Assembly (NCBI GenBank): GCA_018333785.1
Contig: JAGXSU010000137.1
Coordinates: 1 to 59,226 of the forward strand
Direction: 5' to 3'
DNA: 59,226 nt
DNA from: Methylomicrobium sp.
GTDB taxonomy: Bacteria > Pseudomonadota > Gammaproteobacteria > Methylococcales > Methylomonadaceae
This document shows, one piece after another, positions 47,674 to 58,700 of this stretch. Numbering within the stretch: the first letter of the stretch is position 1; each line of letters opens with the position of its first letter. Below the pieces are notes generated by a model that worked only from the letters and a program-made list of their open reading frames with translations, made no database searches and was not told where the DNA came from. The position numbers and the translations under genes are program-made.

Positions 47674-48954
47674 ATGTCGTTAAAGAATTTTTTTTCCAAA
47701 AGCGATAAAACAAAACAGCCTCAAGCAATTGAGGCGGAAAATATAACCGTTGATATCCTCAAGACCTTAATTCCTATCAGAAGCCTGAGCATTGAAAAAA
47801 TCGAGTCTTTTGCTACTGATAGAAAAGCTGAAAGATATCCAGCCAAGACCATTTTATTCAATCAAGGCGATCAGGCCGATTGCGCTTTTTATCTATTATC
47901 CGGGAAAGTCTCAATTTCAGATAATGCCGGAAAGAATTATGAAGTTGAAGCTAACACCGCAAAAGCCAAGTTTCCGTTGTCCAGCGGAATCAAGTACACC
48001 TTAACCGCGGAAGCTAAAACCGACGTCAGCATACTCAGAGTTTCTCAAAAAATCATGAGCATGCAAGCCTCCGAACCGCACCATCCATTGAGCTTGAACT
48101 TTCCACCTCATTTGAGCAACAGCCGCTTGATACAAACGTTTTCGCAAAACTACATGGAAGAGGATATTCCGGTACCCTCCATGCCGGATGTCGCATTAAA
48201 ACTACGCAAAGCGATGGAAAAAGACATCGGTGTCGCAGAAGCCGTCAAGATTATTCAGTTCGACCCTGTGATTGCCGCAAAACTCATACAAGTCGCTAAT
48301 TGCCCTCTTTATGTTACCGCCAATCCCGCTAAAACCTGCCTGGAAGCCATCAGCCGGATAGGACTTAAAGCCACACAAAACCTGGTAATTTCACTTTGCA
48401 TCAAAGACATCTTTCAAGCCAAGAACAGCGCCATCAAAAAGCTGCTGGAAAGCATCTGGCGGCAAAGTGTTTATGTCTCCTGCATCAGCTATGTTCTTGC
48501 CGCAGAAACCAAAATAGTTAATCCTGAAGAGGCACTATTGGCAGGATTGATCTGCGATATCGGTTTAGTGCCTTTTTTGACTTACGCAGCGAATCTGCCT
48601 GACAATTATTACACCGAACAGGAACTGATAGCCGCTATCCCTTATATAAGAGGGCCCGTCGGAATGAATATTTTACGCGAATGGGATTTCCCGGAAGAAC
48701 TCGTTGCCATGCCTTCCTTTGCTGAAGACTGGTATCAACATACTCAAGACAAACTGAGCCTGATCGATATCGTCGTGCTGTCAAGACTGCACAGCAAAAT
48801 AGGTACCGCTGATATGGCCCAACTTCCAGCCATCACCTCGATACCCGCAGCCAGCAAGCTCGATCATATCCAACTTTCACCGGAAAATTCATTACACATA
48901 CTGCATAACGCGCAAAACAAAATCAACGAAGCAAAACGCGCTTTTTCTATATAG
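47674..48954 (+). CDS. Cyclic-nucleotide-binding-like / HDOD signalling protein, paralogue 1
   Basis: The 426-residue protein has an N-terminal degenerate cNMP-binding-like domain (about 30-125, core FNQGDQADCAFYLLSGKVSI) and a C-terminal HDOD domain (about 160-400: IPVPSMPDVALKLRKAM, FDPVIAAKLIQVANCPLY, AISRIGLKATQNLVI, EEALLAGLICDIGLV). HDOD domains are non-catalytic HD relatives used in signalling, with links to chemotaxis, DNA uptake and c-di-GMP pathways in other bacteria. It is the first of three tandem homologues, 20 bp before the next. Confidence 0.85.
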   Translation: MSLKNFFSKSDKTKQPQAIEAENITVDILKTLIPIRSLSIEKIESFATDRKAERYPAKTILFNQGDQADCAFYLLSGKVSISDNAGKNYEVEANTAKAKFPLSSGIKYTLTAEAKTDVSILRVSQKIMSMQASEPHHPLSLNFPPHLSNSRLIQTFSQNYMEEDIPVPSMPDVALKLRKAMEKDIGVAEAVKIIQFDPVIAAKLIQVANCPLYVTANPAKTCLEAISRIGLKATQNLVISLCIKDIFQAKNSAIKKLLESIWRQSVYVSCISYVLAAETKIVNPEEALLAGLICDIGLVPFLTYAANLPDNYYTEQELIAAIPYIRGPVGMNILREWDFPEELVAMPSFAEDWYQHTQDKLSLIDIVVLSRLHSKIGTADMAQLPAITSIPAASKLDHIQLSPENSLHILHNAQNKINEAKRAFSI

Positions 48955-48974
48955 CTTTAGCAAACTAACCGTAT

Positions 48975-50297
48975 ATGGATTGGTCATTTTTCAAAAAAAA
49001 GCCCCTGCCCTCACCATCAACTCAGTATGAGCCTTCTCATCAACAGGAAGAAGAACCCGACAAGGTGACTTCAGGCCCTGATATTTCAGTGCCTATCAGT
49101 TATTTAAAACGTTTGATTCCGGTAGGCCAATACCTGGATGATGTCGCCCTAAAGCAGCTAAACATCAAAAGCGGTCAGTTCAAACCCGGCATGGTGATTT
49201 TCAGCAGTGGCAAAGAGACCGAGTCGATTGTCTATTTAGTCAGCGGCGAGGCCTACCTTGAAGTGAATAACGGCTCAGCTCAAACGGTCTCATCTGACAC
49301 CATGAAAGCTTTATACCCTTTATCCAGTGAACGGTTTCATCACTTGACCGCCATTGCCAAGTCTCAGGTAACGGTTATTTACCTTCCCCGAACACTTTTA
49401 AAACAACCGCTATCAGCAAACAAGCTACCGGCTAAACTCAAAATCAATGAAGCGATGGGACAAAATGCTTTTGCCCGTCAGTTTATGGATAATTTGACCC
49501 AGGGAAAACTCAACATTCCTAATTTACCGGACATCGCGGTGAAGATACGGCAAGCGAACACGGACACCATAGGGATCGCCGAATTCGTAAAACTCATCAA
49601 CCTCGACCCGGTTATCGCCGCCAAATTAATTCAGGTAGTCAACAGCCCGGTTTATCGTCCCATCAGCCCGATAACCCATTGTCTGGATGCCGTAAACCGG
49701 CTGGGCATCAGCGCTACGCGCAATTTGATTACTGCACTTACCATGAAAAACCTGATCAGAAGCCGCACACCCTTAATGAAAAAGCGTATACAAGAGGCGT
49801 GGGTTCAAAGCGTCAAAGTATCAAGCTTGAGTTACATCCTTGCCAAACTCATCAACAAAGTCGATCCTGAAGAAGCGCTGTTAGCCGGACTCGTCCATAA
49901 CATCGGCATTTTACCCATATTGATCTACGCAGACAGTTTACCGGCAGAAAGCTATCTTATCAGTGAGCTTGACGAAGCCATTCCGGAAATACAGGGGCAA
50001 TTAGGCGCATACATGCTTGAGAAATGGCAATTTCCTGATAGCTTAAAAATGGTTCCGGTCAGGACTGAAAATTGGTTTAATAACTCCAGTGAGTCATTGG
50101 ATATCAACGACGTGGTCGTTCTGGCAAAATTCCATAATATTCTGGCGAGTCAAAAAAAAGGCGAATTACCGTTGATCAACACACTACCGGCTTTTCAGAA
50201 ACTTGAAAAAAAGATACTTTCGCCCGACTTGTCACTGCAGATTTTGTTGGACGCAAAACAGCAAATCAGCGAGACAATGAAGCTATTTACAGCCTAA
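48975..50297 (+). CDS. Cyclic-nucleotide-binding-like / HDOD signalling protein, paralogue 2
   Basis: The 440-residue protein has the same architecture as its neighbours: cNMP-like region (LIPVGQYLDDVALKQLN, GKETESIVYLVSGEAYLEV) and HDOD region (IPNLPDIAVKIRQAN, LDPVIAAKLIQVVNSPVY, AVNRLGISATRNLI, EEALLAGLVHNIGIL). The shared N terminus begins with a short basic and aromatic peptide (MDWSFFKKKPL). It starts 20 bp after paralogue 1 and ends 4 bp before paralogue 3, so the three are translated from one mRNA. Confidence 0.85.
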   Translation: MDWSFFKKKPLPSPSTQYEPSHQQEEEPDKVTSGPDISVPISYLKRLIPVGQYLDDVALKQLNIKSGQFKPGMVIFSSGKETESIVYLVSGEAYLEVNNGSAQTVSSDTMKALYPLSSERFHHLTAIAKSQVTVIYLPRTLLKQPLSANKLPAKLKINEAMGQNAFARQFMDNLTQGKLNIPNLPDIAVKIRQANTDTIGIAEFVKLINLDPVIAAKLIQVVNSPVYRPISPITHCLDAVNRLGISATRNLITALTMKNLIRSRTPLMKKRIQEAWVQSVKVSSLSYILAKLINKVDPEEALLAGLVHNIGILPILIYADSLPAESYLISELDEAIPEIQGQLGAYMLEKWQFPDSLKMVPVRTENWFNNSSESLDINDVVVLAKFHNILASQKKGELPLINTLPAFQKLEKKILSPDLSLQILLDAKQQISETMKLFTA

Positions 50298-50301
50298 TTT
50301 A

Positions 50302-51627
50302 ATGAAGTATTTAAAACAGTTTTTTAACGCAAAAGCCGCTGCGCCAATAGCGTCAATAGACACAAAAACCGAGGTGGACAGCCCCTGCTTCATCGAACAA
50401 ACAGAGCAACCTTTGTCCGTTCTTCAACGCTTTGTCCCGATAAGAGGTCTGGACAGCAGGACGGTCAAGTTATTACCTCATAAGACACTTCATTTTGCTG
50501 CCGGTGACACCGTGTTTCTGATTCATCAAGCCACGTCATCGGTCTGGTACCTTTTTGAAGGAACCCTGACGATGGTACCGGACGGCGCGGCTCCTTTCGA
50601 AATGCAAGCAGATTCACTCAGAGCCCATCTGCCGATTAACAGCGGCAAAAAGTTCGGTGCTTCCGGCGTAGCCCAATCCTATGTCAAGATTCTTGAAGTT
50701 TCGGCAGATCTGATCGCCCACTGGACAAGCCAAAGCAAACAACAGGAACAATGTGTCGTAATTCAAGACCTGGAACTGCCGGAACAAGTCAACGAATCAC
50801 TTTTTTTCACTCAATTTGCCAAGGCTTACCGGGAAAATAAACTGACTTTGCCGACCTTGCCTGATGTGGCCTTAAAACTGAAACAGGCCATGGCCAAAGA
50901 AATAGACATCGCCACGGCTGCGCGCATCATTCAGGTCGACCCGGCCATCACGGGCAGTTTGATTCAAATTGCCAACAGCCCTTTATACTCACCCATCTCG
51001 CCGGTAACCAACTGCCATGATGCAGTAACACGTCTGGGGCTGACCGCAACGCGCAGCCTGGTCTTGGGCATCAGTCTCAAGCAACTGTTCAGAAGCAACA
51101 ATCCAAAACTGATGAAAGCGATGCAAAGCTTGTGGAAAAAAAGCCTTTATCTGTCCAGTTTGAGTTTTGTTTTAGCTCAGCAAACCGATGACGTTAATCC
51201 CGAAGATGCTCTTCTAGCGGGTTTGATCAGTGATATCGGCGTCATTCCCCTGCTGTATTTCGCAGAACAACAAGGAGAAAACGACATTGACATTACGCAG
51301 CTTGAAGAAACCATTCCCTTGCTGCGAGGCCCGGTTGGCAGACTGGTTCTGCATACACTGGGTTTCAGTGAAACACTCACTCAAATTCCCTATCACGCCG
51401 AAGACTGGTATTTTGACAACAATGACACACTTGGACTCATTGACATTGTCATACTGGCGAAATTACATAGCTTTATCGGCAGTGAACGGAGCAAAACGCT
51501 TCCCGCCATTTGCTCCATTCCAGCCTATACCAAATTGAACGACGGTAAACTTAACCCTGACCTTTCCCTTCAAGTGCTGCGTAATGCTCAACAACGCATT
51601 CAAGCAGCCATGAACATTCTTTCCTGA
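50302..51627 (+). CDS. Cyclic-nucleotide-binding-like / HDOD signalling protein, paralogue 3
   Basis: The 441-residue third paralogue has a cNMP-like part (FVPIRGLDSRTVKLLPH, ATSSVWYLFEGTLTMVPD) and HDOD part (LPTLPDVALKLKQAM, VDPAITGSLIQIANSPLY, AVTRLGLTATRSLVLG, EDALLAGLISDIGVI). The N-terminal domain is the most divergent of the three, while the HDOD core is well kept. It starts 4 bp after the previous stop without a strong ribosome binding site, suggesting coupling, and ends 5 bp before the oligopeptidase gene. Confidence 0.85.
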   Translation: MKYLKQFFNAKAAAPIASIDTKTEVDSPCFIEQTEQPLSVLQRFVPIRGLDSRTVKLLPHKTLHFAAGDTVFLIHQATSSVWYLFEGTLTMVPDGAAPFEMQADSLRAHLPINSGKKFGASGVAQSYVKILEVSADLIAHWTSQSKQQEQCVVIQDLELPEQVNESLFFTQFAKAYRENKLTLPTLPDVALKLKQAMAKEIDIATAARIIQVDPAITGSLIQIANSPLYSPISPVTNCHDAVTRLGLTATRSLVLGISLKQLFRSNNPKLMKAMQSLWKKSLYLSSLSFVLAQQTDDVNPEDALLAGLISDIGVIPLLYFAEQQGENDIDITQLEETIPLLRGPVGRLVLHTLGFSETLTQIPYHAEDWYFDNNDTLGLIDIVILAKLHSFIGSERSKTLPAICSIPAYTKLNDGKLNPDLSLQVLRNAQQRIQAAMNILS

Positions 51628-51632
51628 TAACT

Positions 51633-53672
51633 ATGAAAAATCCATTACTGATAAACAGCGCACTACCCCATTTCTCTGAAATCAAAACCGAACATATTGA
51701 ACCCGCCATCGATGCTTTACTTGCAGAGGCACGCTCGGTCGTTTCCGCCTGCCTGGAATCAACCCAAAACTACACCTGGGAAAATCTGGTTGAGCCTATC
51801 GAAAACGTTGAAGATAAACTCAACAAAGCCTGGTCTCCAGTCAGCCATATGAACTCGGTGGTCAATAGCGAAGCCTTGCGTGAAGCTTACAATGCCTGCT
51901 TGCCCAAACTCAGCGAGTATTCGACCGAAATGGGACAAAATGAGCCGCTTTATCACGCTTATAAGATGATCGCGCAAAGCAATGAATTCGCTCATCTAGA
52001 TAAAGCGCAAAAAAAAATCATCGATAACGCGCTCAGAGATTTTCGATTATCTGGCATAGATCTGCCGGAAAAACAAAAACAACGCTACAAAGAAATCAGC
52101 CAGGCATTATCGAAATTGACCAGTCAGTTTGAAGAAAACCTGATGGATGCCACCAATGCCTGGTCCAAACACATTACCGACCGAGAAGAACTGGCCGGAT
52201 TACCCGAATCCGCATTACAGCAAGCCCAACAAACTGCGCAGAGCGAAAACCTGGAAGGCTGGATGATCACGCTGCAATTCCCCTCGTATCTGGCGGTCAT
52301 GACCTATGCCGATAATCGTCAGCTCCGCAGAGAGCATTATGAAGCCTTTGTAACCCGCGCTTCTGACTGCGGACCCTATGCCGGTCGCTGGGATAACAGT
52401 CAAATCATGGAGCAGATTCTTAGCTTGCGCCATGAGAAAGCGCAATTGCTGGGTTTTGCCAATTACGCCGAATTATCCCTTTCCACCAAAATGGCCGAAA
52501 GTACCGATCAGGTCATCGACTTTCTTGAAGACCTCGGCGACAGGTCCTGGCGTCAGGCACGCAAGGATCTGGCCGAATTACGTGAATTTGCCGGAAAATA
52601 TTACGGTATCAAGGATTTGCAACCCTGGGATATGAGCTATTTTTCCGAAAAAATGCGGCAACATTTCTACCAGTTATCCCAGGAAGAAGTGAAAGCCTAT
52701 TTTCCGGACAACCGGGTATTAAAGGGCTTATTTGCAATCGTCGAAAAACTGTACGGCTTGCAAATTTCAGAAATCGATAAGGTTGACACCTGGCATCCTG
52801 ACGTCCGGTTTTATCAGATACTTGATCAAAACGGCCAATTACGCGGTGAGTTTTATACCGATTTATACGCACGTCCTAAAAAGCGTGGCGGTGCCTGGAT
52901 GGATGTGTGTACTAGCCGCAAAAAATCGGGCGACAGCATTCAAACCCCGGTCGCATATCTGACCTGCAATTTTACTCCGCCAACCGGCAACGATCCTGCA
53001 TTACTGACCCATGATGAAGTCACGACGCTTTTTCATGAGTTCGGTCATGGCCTGCACCACATGTTGACACAAGTCGATCATTTGGGCGTTTCAGGCATCA
53101 GCGGTGTGGAATGGGATGCAGTGGAACTGCCCAGTCAGTTTATGGAAAACTGGTGTTGGGAAAAAGAGGCGCTGGGATTAATTTCAGGTCATTACCAAAC
53201 CGGCGAAGCATTGCCAGAAAGTCTGTTTGACAAGATGATGGCGGCCAAAAACTTTCAGGCCGGTATGCAAATGGTCAGACAACTGGAATTCAGCTTGTTT
53301 GATTTTAGAATCCACCTTGAATATGACCCTAAAAAAGGCGGCCGTATTTATGAAATTCTTGATCGCGTCAGAAATCAGGTCTCAGTCGTTCAGCCCCCCG
53401 CGTTCAACCGCTTCGCGCACGGATTTGCCCATATTTTTGCCGGCGGCTATGGCGCCGGTTATTACAGCTACAAATGGGCCGAAGTCTTATCCAGCGATGC
53501 ATTCTCGCTGTTTGAAGAAAAAGGCATTTTTGACGTTACAACCGGCCATGCCTTTTTAACCAATATACTCGAGCAAGGCGGCAGCGAAGACGCCATGTCG
53601 TTGTTTATTGCTTTCCGAGGCCGTGAACCCAAAATCGATGCCTTACTCAGACATAACGGAATTGCTGCATGA
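51633..53672 (+). CDS. prlC: Oligopeptidase A
   Basis: A cytosolic M3-family zinc metallopeptidase degrading short peptides, including released signal peptides. The catalytic motif HEFGHGLHH is present in [15 protein letters not shown], with the downstream zinc Glu in [17 protein letters not shown]. The length of 679 residues and the C-terminal [21 protein letters not shown] block are typical. It starts 5 bp after the third HDOD gene and overlaps ubiD by 4 bp (ATGA), making a five-gene operon. Confidence 0.95.
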   Translation: MKNPLLINSALPHFSEIKTEHIEPAIDALLAEARSVVSACLESTQNYTWENLVEPIENVEDKLNKAWSPVSHMNSVVNSEALREAYNACLPKLSEYSTEMGQNEPLYHAYKMIAQSNEFAHLDKAQKKIIDNALRDFRLSGIDLPEKQKQRYKEISQALSKLTSQFEENLMDATNAWSKHITDREELAGLPESALQQAQQTAQSENLEGWMITLQFPSYLAVMTYADNRQLRREHYEAFVTRASDCGPYAGRWDNSQIMEQILSLRHEKAQLLGFANYAELSLSTKMAESTDQVIDFLEDLGDRSWRQARKDLAELREFAGKYYGIKDLQPWDMSYFSEKMRQHFYQLSQEEVKAYFPDNRVLKGLFAIVEKLYGLQISEIDKVDTWHPDVRFYQILDQNGQLRGEFYTDLYARPKKRGGAWMDVCTSRKKSGDSIQTPVAYLTCNFTPPTGNDPALLTHDEVTTLFHEFGHGLHHMLTQVDHLGVSGISGVEWDAVELPSQFMENWCWEKEALGLISGHYQTGEALPESLFDKMMAAKNFQAGMQMVRQLEFSLFDFRIHLEYDPKKGGRIYEILDRVRNQVSVVQPPAFNRFAHGFAHIFAGGYGAGYYSYKWAEVLSSDAFSLFEEKGIFDVTTGHAFLTNILEQGGSEDAMSLFIAFRGREPKIDALLRHNGIAA

Positions 53673-55129
53673 AGTACCACGATTTACGCGACTTCATCAG
53701 GCAACTCGAAAAACAAGGTGAACTGAAACGAATTCAGTATCCGGCCGATCCGGTCCTTGAGATTACCGAAATCTGCAGCCGCACCCTCGAACAACAGGGT
53801 CCGGCGCTGTTATTCGAAAAACCGAAAGGTCATACGATACCGCTGTTAGGCAACTTGTTCGGCACGCCTCACCGCGTCGCCATGGGTATGGGTGCCGATT
53901 CGGTCGAAGCCTTGCGCGAAATCGGTAAATTGCTGGCCTATCTGAAAGAACCCGAGCCGCCCAAAGGGTTCCGGGATGCGCTGGACAAAATCCCGGTATT
54001 CAAACAAGTGCTGAACATGGCGCCTAAAATCGTCAGATCGCCGCCTTGCCAGGAAGTCGTGCTGGAAGGCGACGAAATCGATCTGGCCAATTATCCCATT
54101 CAAACCTGCTGGCCCGAGGATGCCGCCCCTTTGATTACCTGGGCGCTGGTCATTACCAAAGGCCCCTACAAGGAACGCCAGAACCTGGGCATTTACCGCC
54201 AACAAGTCATAGGGAAAAATAAAGTCATCATGCGCTGGCTCGCCCATCGCGGCGGTGCACTGGATTTTAAAGAATGGCAGGAAGCCCATCCCGGCCAGCC
54301 TTTTCCGGTGACGGTTGCGCTGGGAGCAGACCCTGCGACGATACTCGGAGCGGTTACACCGATTCCTGACAGTCTGTCGGAATATGCTTTCGCCGGTTTA
54401 TTACGCGGCAGTAAAACCGAGCTGGCCAATTGCTTGTGCAATAACCTGCAAGTGCCGGCCAGCGCTGAAATCGTGTTGGAAGGTTTCATTTATCCGGGCG
54501 AAACCGCACCGGAAGGCCCCTACGGCGACCATACCGGCTATTACAATGAGGTCGATGATTTTCCGGTGTTCACCATCGAAAAAATCACCCAGCGCCACGA
54601 CCCCATTTACCACAGCACCTACACCGGCAAACCGCCCGATGAACCCGCTGTTTTGGGCGTAGCATTGAATGAAGTGTTTGTGCCTATTCTGCAAAAACAA
54701 TTTCCTGAAATCGTCGATTTCTACCTGCCGCCCGAAGGCTGCTCGTATCGCTTGGCCGTGATCAGCATCAAAAAGCAATACCCGGGACACGCAAAACGGG
54801 TCATGCTGGGTTTGTGGTCGTTTTTGCGCCAGTTCATGTACACTAAATTCGTCATCGTTGTCGATGACGACATCAGTCCGCGCGAATGGAAAGAGGTCAT
54901 CTGGGCCATGACCACGCGCATGGATCCAACCCGTGATATCACGCTGCTGGATAATACGCCTATCGATTATCTGGACTTCGCCTCGCCGGTATCGGGTCTG
55001 GGCTCGAAAGCCGGATTCGACGCCACCAATAAATGGCCCGGCGAAACCAACCGCGAATGGGGGCGGCCTATCGTCATGTCAAAAGAGATCATCCAACAGG
55101 TGGACAGAATTTGGGACGAGTTGTTTTGA
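53669..55129 (+). CDS. ubiD: 3-octaprenyl-4-hydroxybenzoate decarboxylase
   Basis: This prenylated-FMN-dependent decarboxylase acts in ubiquinone synthesis. The N terminus [50 protein letters not shown], the [13 protein letters not shown] block with the active-site Glu, and [20 protein letters not shown] match UbiD. Length 486 is normal. It overlaps the preceding oligopeptidase stop; its flavin prenyltransferase partner (ubiX) is not in the window. Confidence 0.96.
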   Translation: MKYHDLRDFIRQLEKQGELKRIQYPADPVLEITEICSRTLEQQGPALLFEKPKGHTIPLLGNLFGTPHRVAMGMGADSVEALREIGKLLAYLKEPEPPKGFRDALDKIPVFKQVLNMAPKIVRSPPCQEVVLEGDEIDLANYPIQTCWPEDAAPLITWALVITKGPYKERQNLGIYRQQVIGKNKVIMRWLAHRGGALDFKEWQEAHPGQPFPVTVALGADPATILGAVTPIPDSLSEYAFAGLLRGSKTELANCLCNNLQVPASAEIVLEGFIYPGETAPEGPYGDHTGYYNEVDDFPVFTIEKITQRHDPIYHSTYTGKPPDEPAVLGVALNEVFVPILQKQFPEIVDFYLPPEGCSYRLAVISIKKQYPGHAKRVMLGLWSFLRQFMYTKFVIVVDDDISPREWKEVIWAMTTRMDPTRDITLLDNTPIDYLDFASPVSGLGSKAGFDATNKWPGETNREWGRPIVMSKEIIQQVDRIWDELF

Positions 55130-55236
55130 AAGGTTTTTAGATTAGCGAGAGTTATTTAGGATTTGGCGCTAACTAACTTACCGCGAATTCAACTAACAAG
55201 TGCCATTTCCGGTTTGAACTTTTAATGTGGTTTTGT

Positions 55237-55273
55237 GGGTTGCGGTAAGCCTTGCGCGGAACACCGCAACCCC
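55237..55273. repeat. Inverted repeat after ubiD
   Basis: GGGTTGCGGT and ACCGCAACCC form a perfect 10-bp stem separated by about 17 bases. It lies about 108 bp after the ubiD stop and may be a transcript-end hairpin or a repeat element. Confidence 0.55.
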
Positions 55274-55370
55274 ATACATAGGAGCTTGAGGATGGCAATC
55301 CATCGCCAAGCCCCTCATTCAGCATGAATCAACTAAATGACGGCTGCATAGGCGACATTTAAACTCGTCA

Positions 55371-55425
55371 TCAACAAACCTGAGAAAGCTACGCCTGATA
55401 AGGCTTCCTGAAGGCTGCAATATTG
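55371..55425 (+). promoter_or_regulatory. Possible degenerate GEMM (c-di-GMP-I) riboswitch remnant
   Basis: The segment contains CAAACC, then AAAGCTACGCCTGATAAGGC and GAAGGCTGC, in the order seen in the GEMM-I core (CAAACC, then GCAAAGCNA, a hairpin, and GNNGGCNGCC). The first stem between CAAACC and AAAGC seems truncated and the closing strand is poor, so it is probably a relic. It lies upstream of a GGDEF/EAL gene, which fits a c-di-GMP context. This is a by-eye match only. Confidence 0.25.
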
Positions 55426-55471
55426 AAATAAAAAATGAATCTTGTGCGGTGTGCGTCTAAAATTCATTAGC

Positions 55472-55735
55472 ATGAATCAACATACTTTTCTTACCCGCAC
55501 AACTTCATTACCGGCAATTGCTTCCGCGCCTTGGCTTTTCGCCTGCTCCCCGGCACAGCCATTGACTGTCGGAATACATCACTGGATGGGTTATGAAACG
55601 GCCCGCAAAGACCGACTAAACGGTGCTGAAAAAACAATCTCGACTTTTCTCTTTAATACCGGCCTTCTGGAACAGGAAAATTCGTTGCACGGCCTGGTTT
55701 GTTGGCAGTGGCTGCAAAACTCAGCAAATTAGCCA
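55472..55735 (+). pseudogene. Remnant of a lipoprotein-type periplasmic binding protein
   Basis: A frame of 87 codons beginning MNQHTF has a signal sequence with a lipobox-like WLFACSP and the start of a mature binding protein, PLTVGIHHWMGYET, typical of NMT1/THI5-like ABC substrate-binding proteins. After about residue 46 the similarity ends and the frame closes, far short of the usual about 300 residues. It therefore looks like a truncated or internally deleted gene. It stops immediately before the GGDEF/EAL gene; such sensors commonly carry or adjoin binding-protein domains. Confidence 0.45.
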
Positions 55736-55736
55736 G

Positions 55737-58700
55737 ATGAAAATATTGATGTTGGTTTTGACACTTGCAGGATTATGTCTTTCCGAAGCGGCGGTGTGTT
55801 CAAACCTGCAAGCGCCGTTAAAATTTGCTGTCCTTGCTTTTCGGCCAAAAGCACAGGCCATGAGCCGGTGGGAACCCTTGGCCGCCTATCTTTCAGCCGC
55901 CTTGGACCAACGCGTCGAACTCGGTGTCTACGACTATTCCGAACTAGACGCCGCAGTATCCCGTAAAGAAGTGGATATTGTGCTGACCAACCCGGGACAC
56001 GCTATCCAGCTTCAACTTCAGCACAGTTTATCGGCACCCTTGGTGACACAGGTGACTCAAGTCGGTGAATACAATCTTTCATCGTTCGGAGGGGTTATTT
56101 TTACCCGTCATGATGCCTTGTCGATTAACGCCTTGTCTGACTTGAGTGAAAAGCGTATAGCAATAACCCTTATAAATTCTGCCGGCGGTTATCAGATGCA
56201 AGTCTTTGAGTTGCTGTCTGCCGGAGTCCCGTTACCCGAAAAGCAAAACCTGATAACAACGGGCATGCCTCACGACCTTGTTGTGGAAGCAGTCATGACC
56301 GGCCGCGCCGATGCTGGTTTTGTACGAAGCGGTATTCTTGAGAGTCTTCATCACGAAGGCAAGCTTGACCTGAGTCAAATTAAGATTATCAACCAGCAAA
56401 AGATACCCGCTTATCCCTATATCAGCTCCACCCGTCTGTATCCGGAATGGCCGGTATCGGTGATGCCCCAGGTTGATTCACAACTCTCCCGCAGACTGAT
56501 CATTGCCTTGCTTAACCTACCTCCCGATAGTCCGGCAGCCCATTCAGCAGGCATCTATGGCTTCATTCCCCCAGCCAATTATGAGGGTGTGCACGAGATA
56601 CTCAGAAAACTGCGGTTGCCGCCCTATGGCGAAGCACCTGATTTTACCCTCTCCGACCTGTGGAAAAAATACCAGCTATGGATTACCTCCATAGGCATCT
56701 TGACGCTGCTTTTAACGGCATCCGGCTTTCTTTTGATAATCCAAAACCGCCGATTACGTCAAAGTGAGCAGCGTTTTGCAACCTTGTTTGAGTTGGCCCC
56801 GGAACCCACCTGGATTATTGCCGATGGTCGCTTTATAGACTGCAATATGGCAGCCGTGAGAATACTGGGTTACAAAAACCGGACCAAACTACTGAATACC
56901 CGCCCGGCCGACATTTCACCGGAACGCCAGCCCGATGGTGAAAGTTCGCATAGTAAGGCTGAGCGTATACTGCAATCAGTTGCAAACGGTGAGCCGCAAC
57001 GTTTCGAGTGGATCCATAAAAAGTTTGACGGCAGTAAATTAATAGCCAATGTCAGCCTGGATCCTGCAATTTTAAACGGAAAAAAGGTCGTGCTCTGTTC
57101 CTGGCATGATGTGACACAACGCAAACAAACCGAAGCCAGATTATTGGAAAGTGAGCGCAAATTTCGAGAGCTGAGCCGCCGCCAGGAAGAAATCATCTGG
57201 GCTACGAACATTGGCACCTGGGAATGGAACGTCAGGAGCGGTGAAACGATATTCAACGAAAGATGGGCCGAGATTACCGGTCATACCCTGGATGAACTGA
57301 GTCCCTATAGTATTGAAACATGGATAGCCCTAGTCCATCCGGAAGATATCAAGCTTTCGAGGATCAAACTGGAAAAATGCTTTTCTCGCGAAACAGCCTC
57401 TTACAGTTGCGAAGTCCGGATGCGGCACAAGCAGGGTCATTGGATCTGGATTCTGGATCAAGGCCGGATAGTCGAATGGACTGCTGACGACATGCCTTTA
57501 CGAATGTCGGGGACGCATCAGGACATTACCGACCGTAAACAGGTGGAGAACGAGTTGAAGCTCGCCGCCAGCGTCTTCACTCACGCCAGAGAGGGCATAC
57601 TGATTACCGATGCCGACGCCAACATCATAGAAGTCAATAACACTTTTTCGCTGATCACCGGTTACAGCCGTGCTGAAATCCTGGGCCAGAACCCTCGAAT
57701 CTTAAATTCCGGACGGCAACCGCCGGAATTTTATTCGGCTATGTGGCAACAGCTTATCGACAAGGGTCATTGGTGCGGGGAAGTATGGAACCGGCGCAAG
57801 AGCGGCGAAGTTTATGCCGAATTGTTGACTATCAGTGCCGTCAAGGACACCTCTGGCAGTACGAAAAGTTATGTGGCATTGTTCACGGATATTACCCAGA
57901 TCAAGGAACAACAACACCAACTGGAACACATTGCTCATTTCGACACGCTCACCCAACTGCCGAACCGCCTGCTGCTGGCTGACCGGCTAAGGCAAGCTAT
58001 GATCAATACTGAACGCAGCGGCCGTTCTTTGGCGCTTATCTACCTGGATCTGGACGGATTCAAGGCCGTCAACGATCATTATGGACACCCTGCGGGCGAT
58101 GAGCTGTTGATCGTCGTCGCCCAACGCATGAAGTCGGCGTTACGCGAAGGCGACACCCTGGGACGAATCGGTGGTGATGAATTTGTTGCGATACTGATTG
58201 ACCTAGAGCAAAACGAAGACTGGGAGCCGGTTCTTAATCGCCTGCTTATCGCCGCTGCAGAACCAGTAACTATCAACGAAGACCAGTTAGCAGTATCGGC
58301 CAGTATCGGCGTCACACTGTACCCGCTCGACAATGCCGATGCGGATCAACTGCTGAGACATGCCGATCAAGCGATGTATCAGGCCAAACAACAAGGCAAA
58401 AACAGTTATCAGCTGTTCGATATCGCTGAAAACGCGGTAGCGGCAACACAACGAGATACTTTGGAGAGCATCCGGCGCGCCATTGATTACGATGAATTCG
58501 TCCTTTATTATCAGCCTAAAGTGAATATGAAAACGGGCGAAATTACCGGTGCGGAAGCGCTTATTCGCTGGCAGCATCCTGAACGCGGACTTCTGCCTCC
58601 GGCCGCCTTCCTGCCTTTTATCGACAAGCACCCTATCAGTCTGGAAATAGGCGAATGGGTCATTAAGACCGCATTAAGCCAACTTGCGGCATGGCGCACA

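Larger units (their letters stand above)
55130..55471. other. Intergenic region between ubiD and the substrate-binding-protein remnant
   Basis: A 342-bp gap. It includes a GGGTTGCGGT...ACCGCAACCC inverted repeat (about 55237-55273) that may end the ubiD transcript, though a T tract is lacking, and the GEMM-like segment at 55371-55425. No reading frame with a good start is present. Confidence 0.45.
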
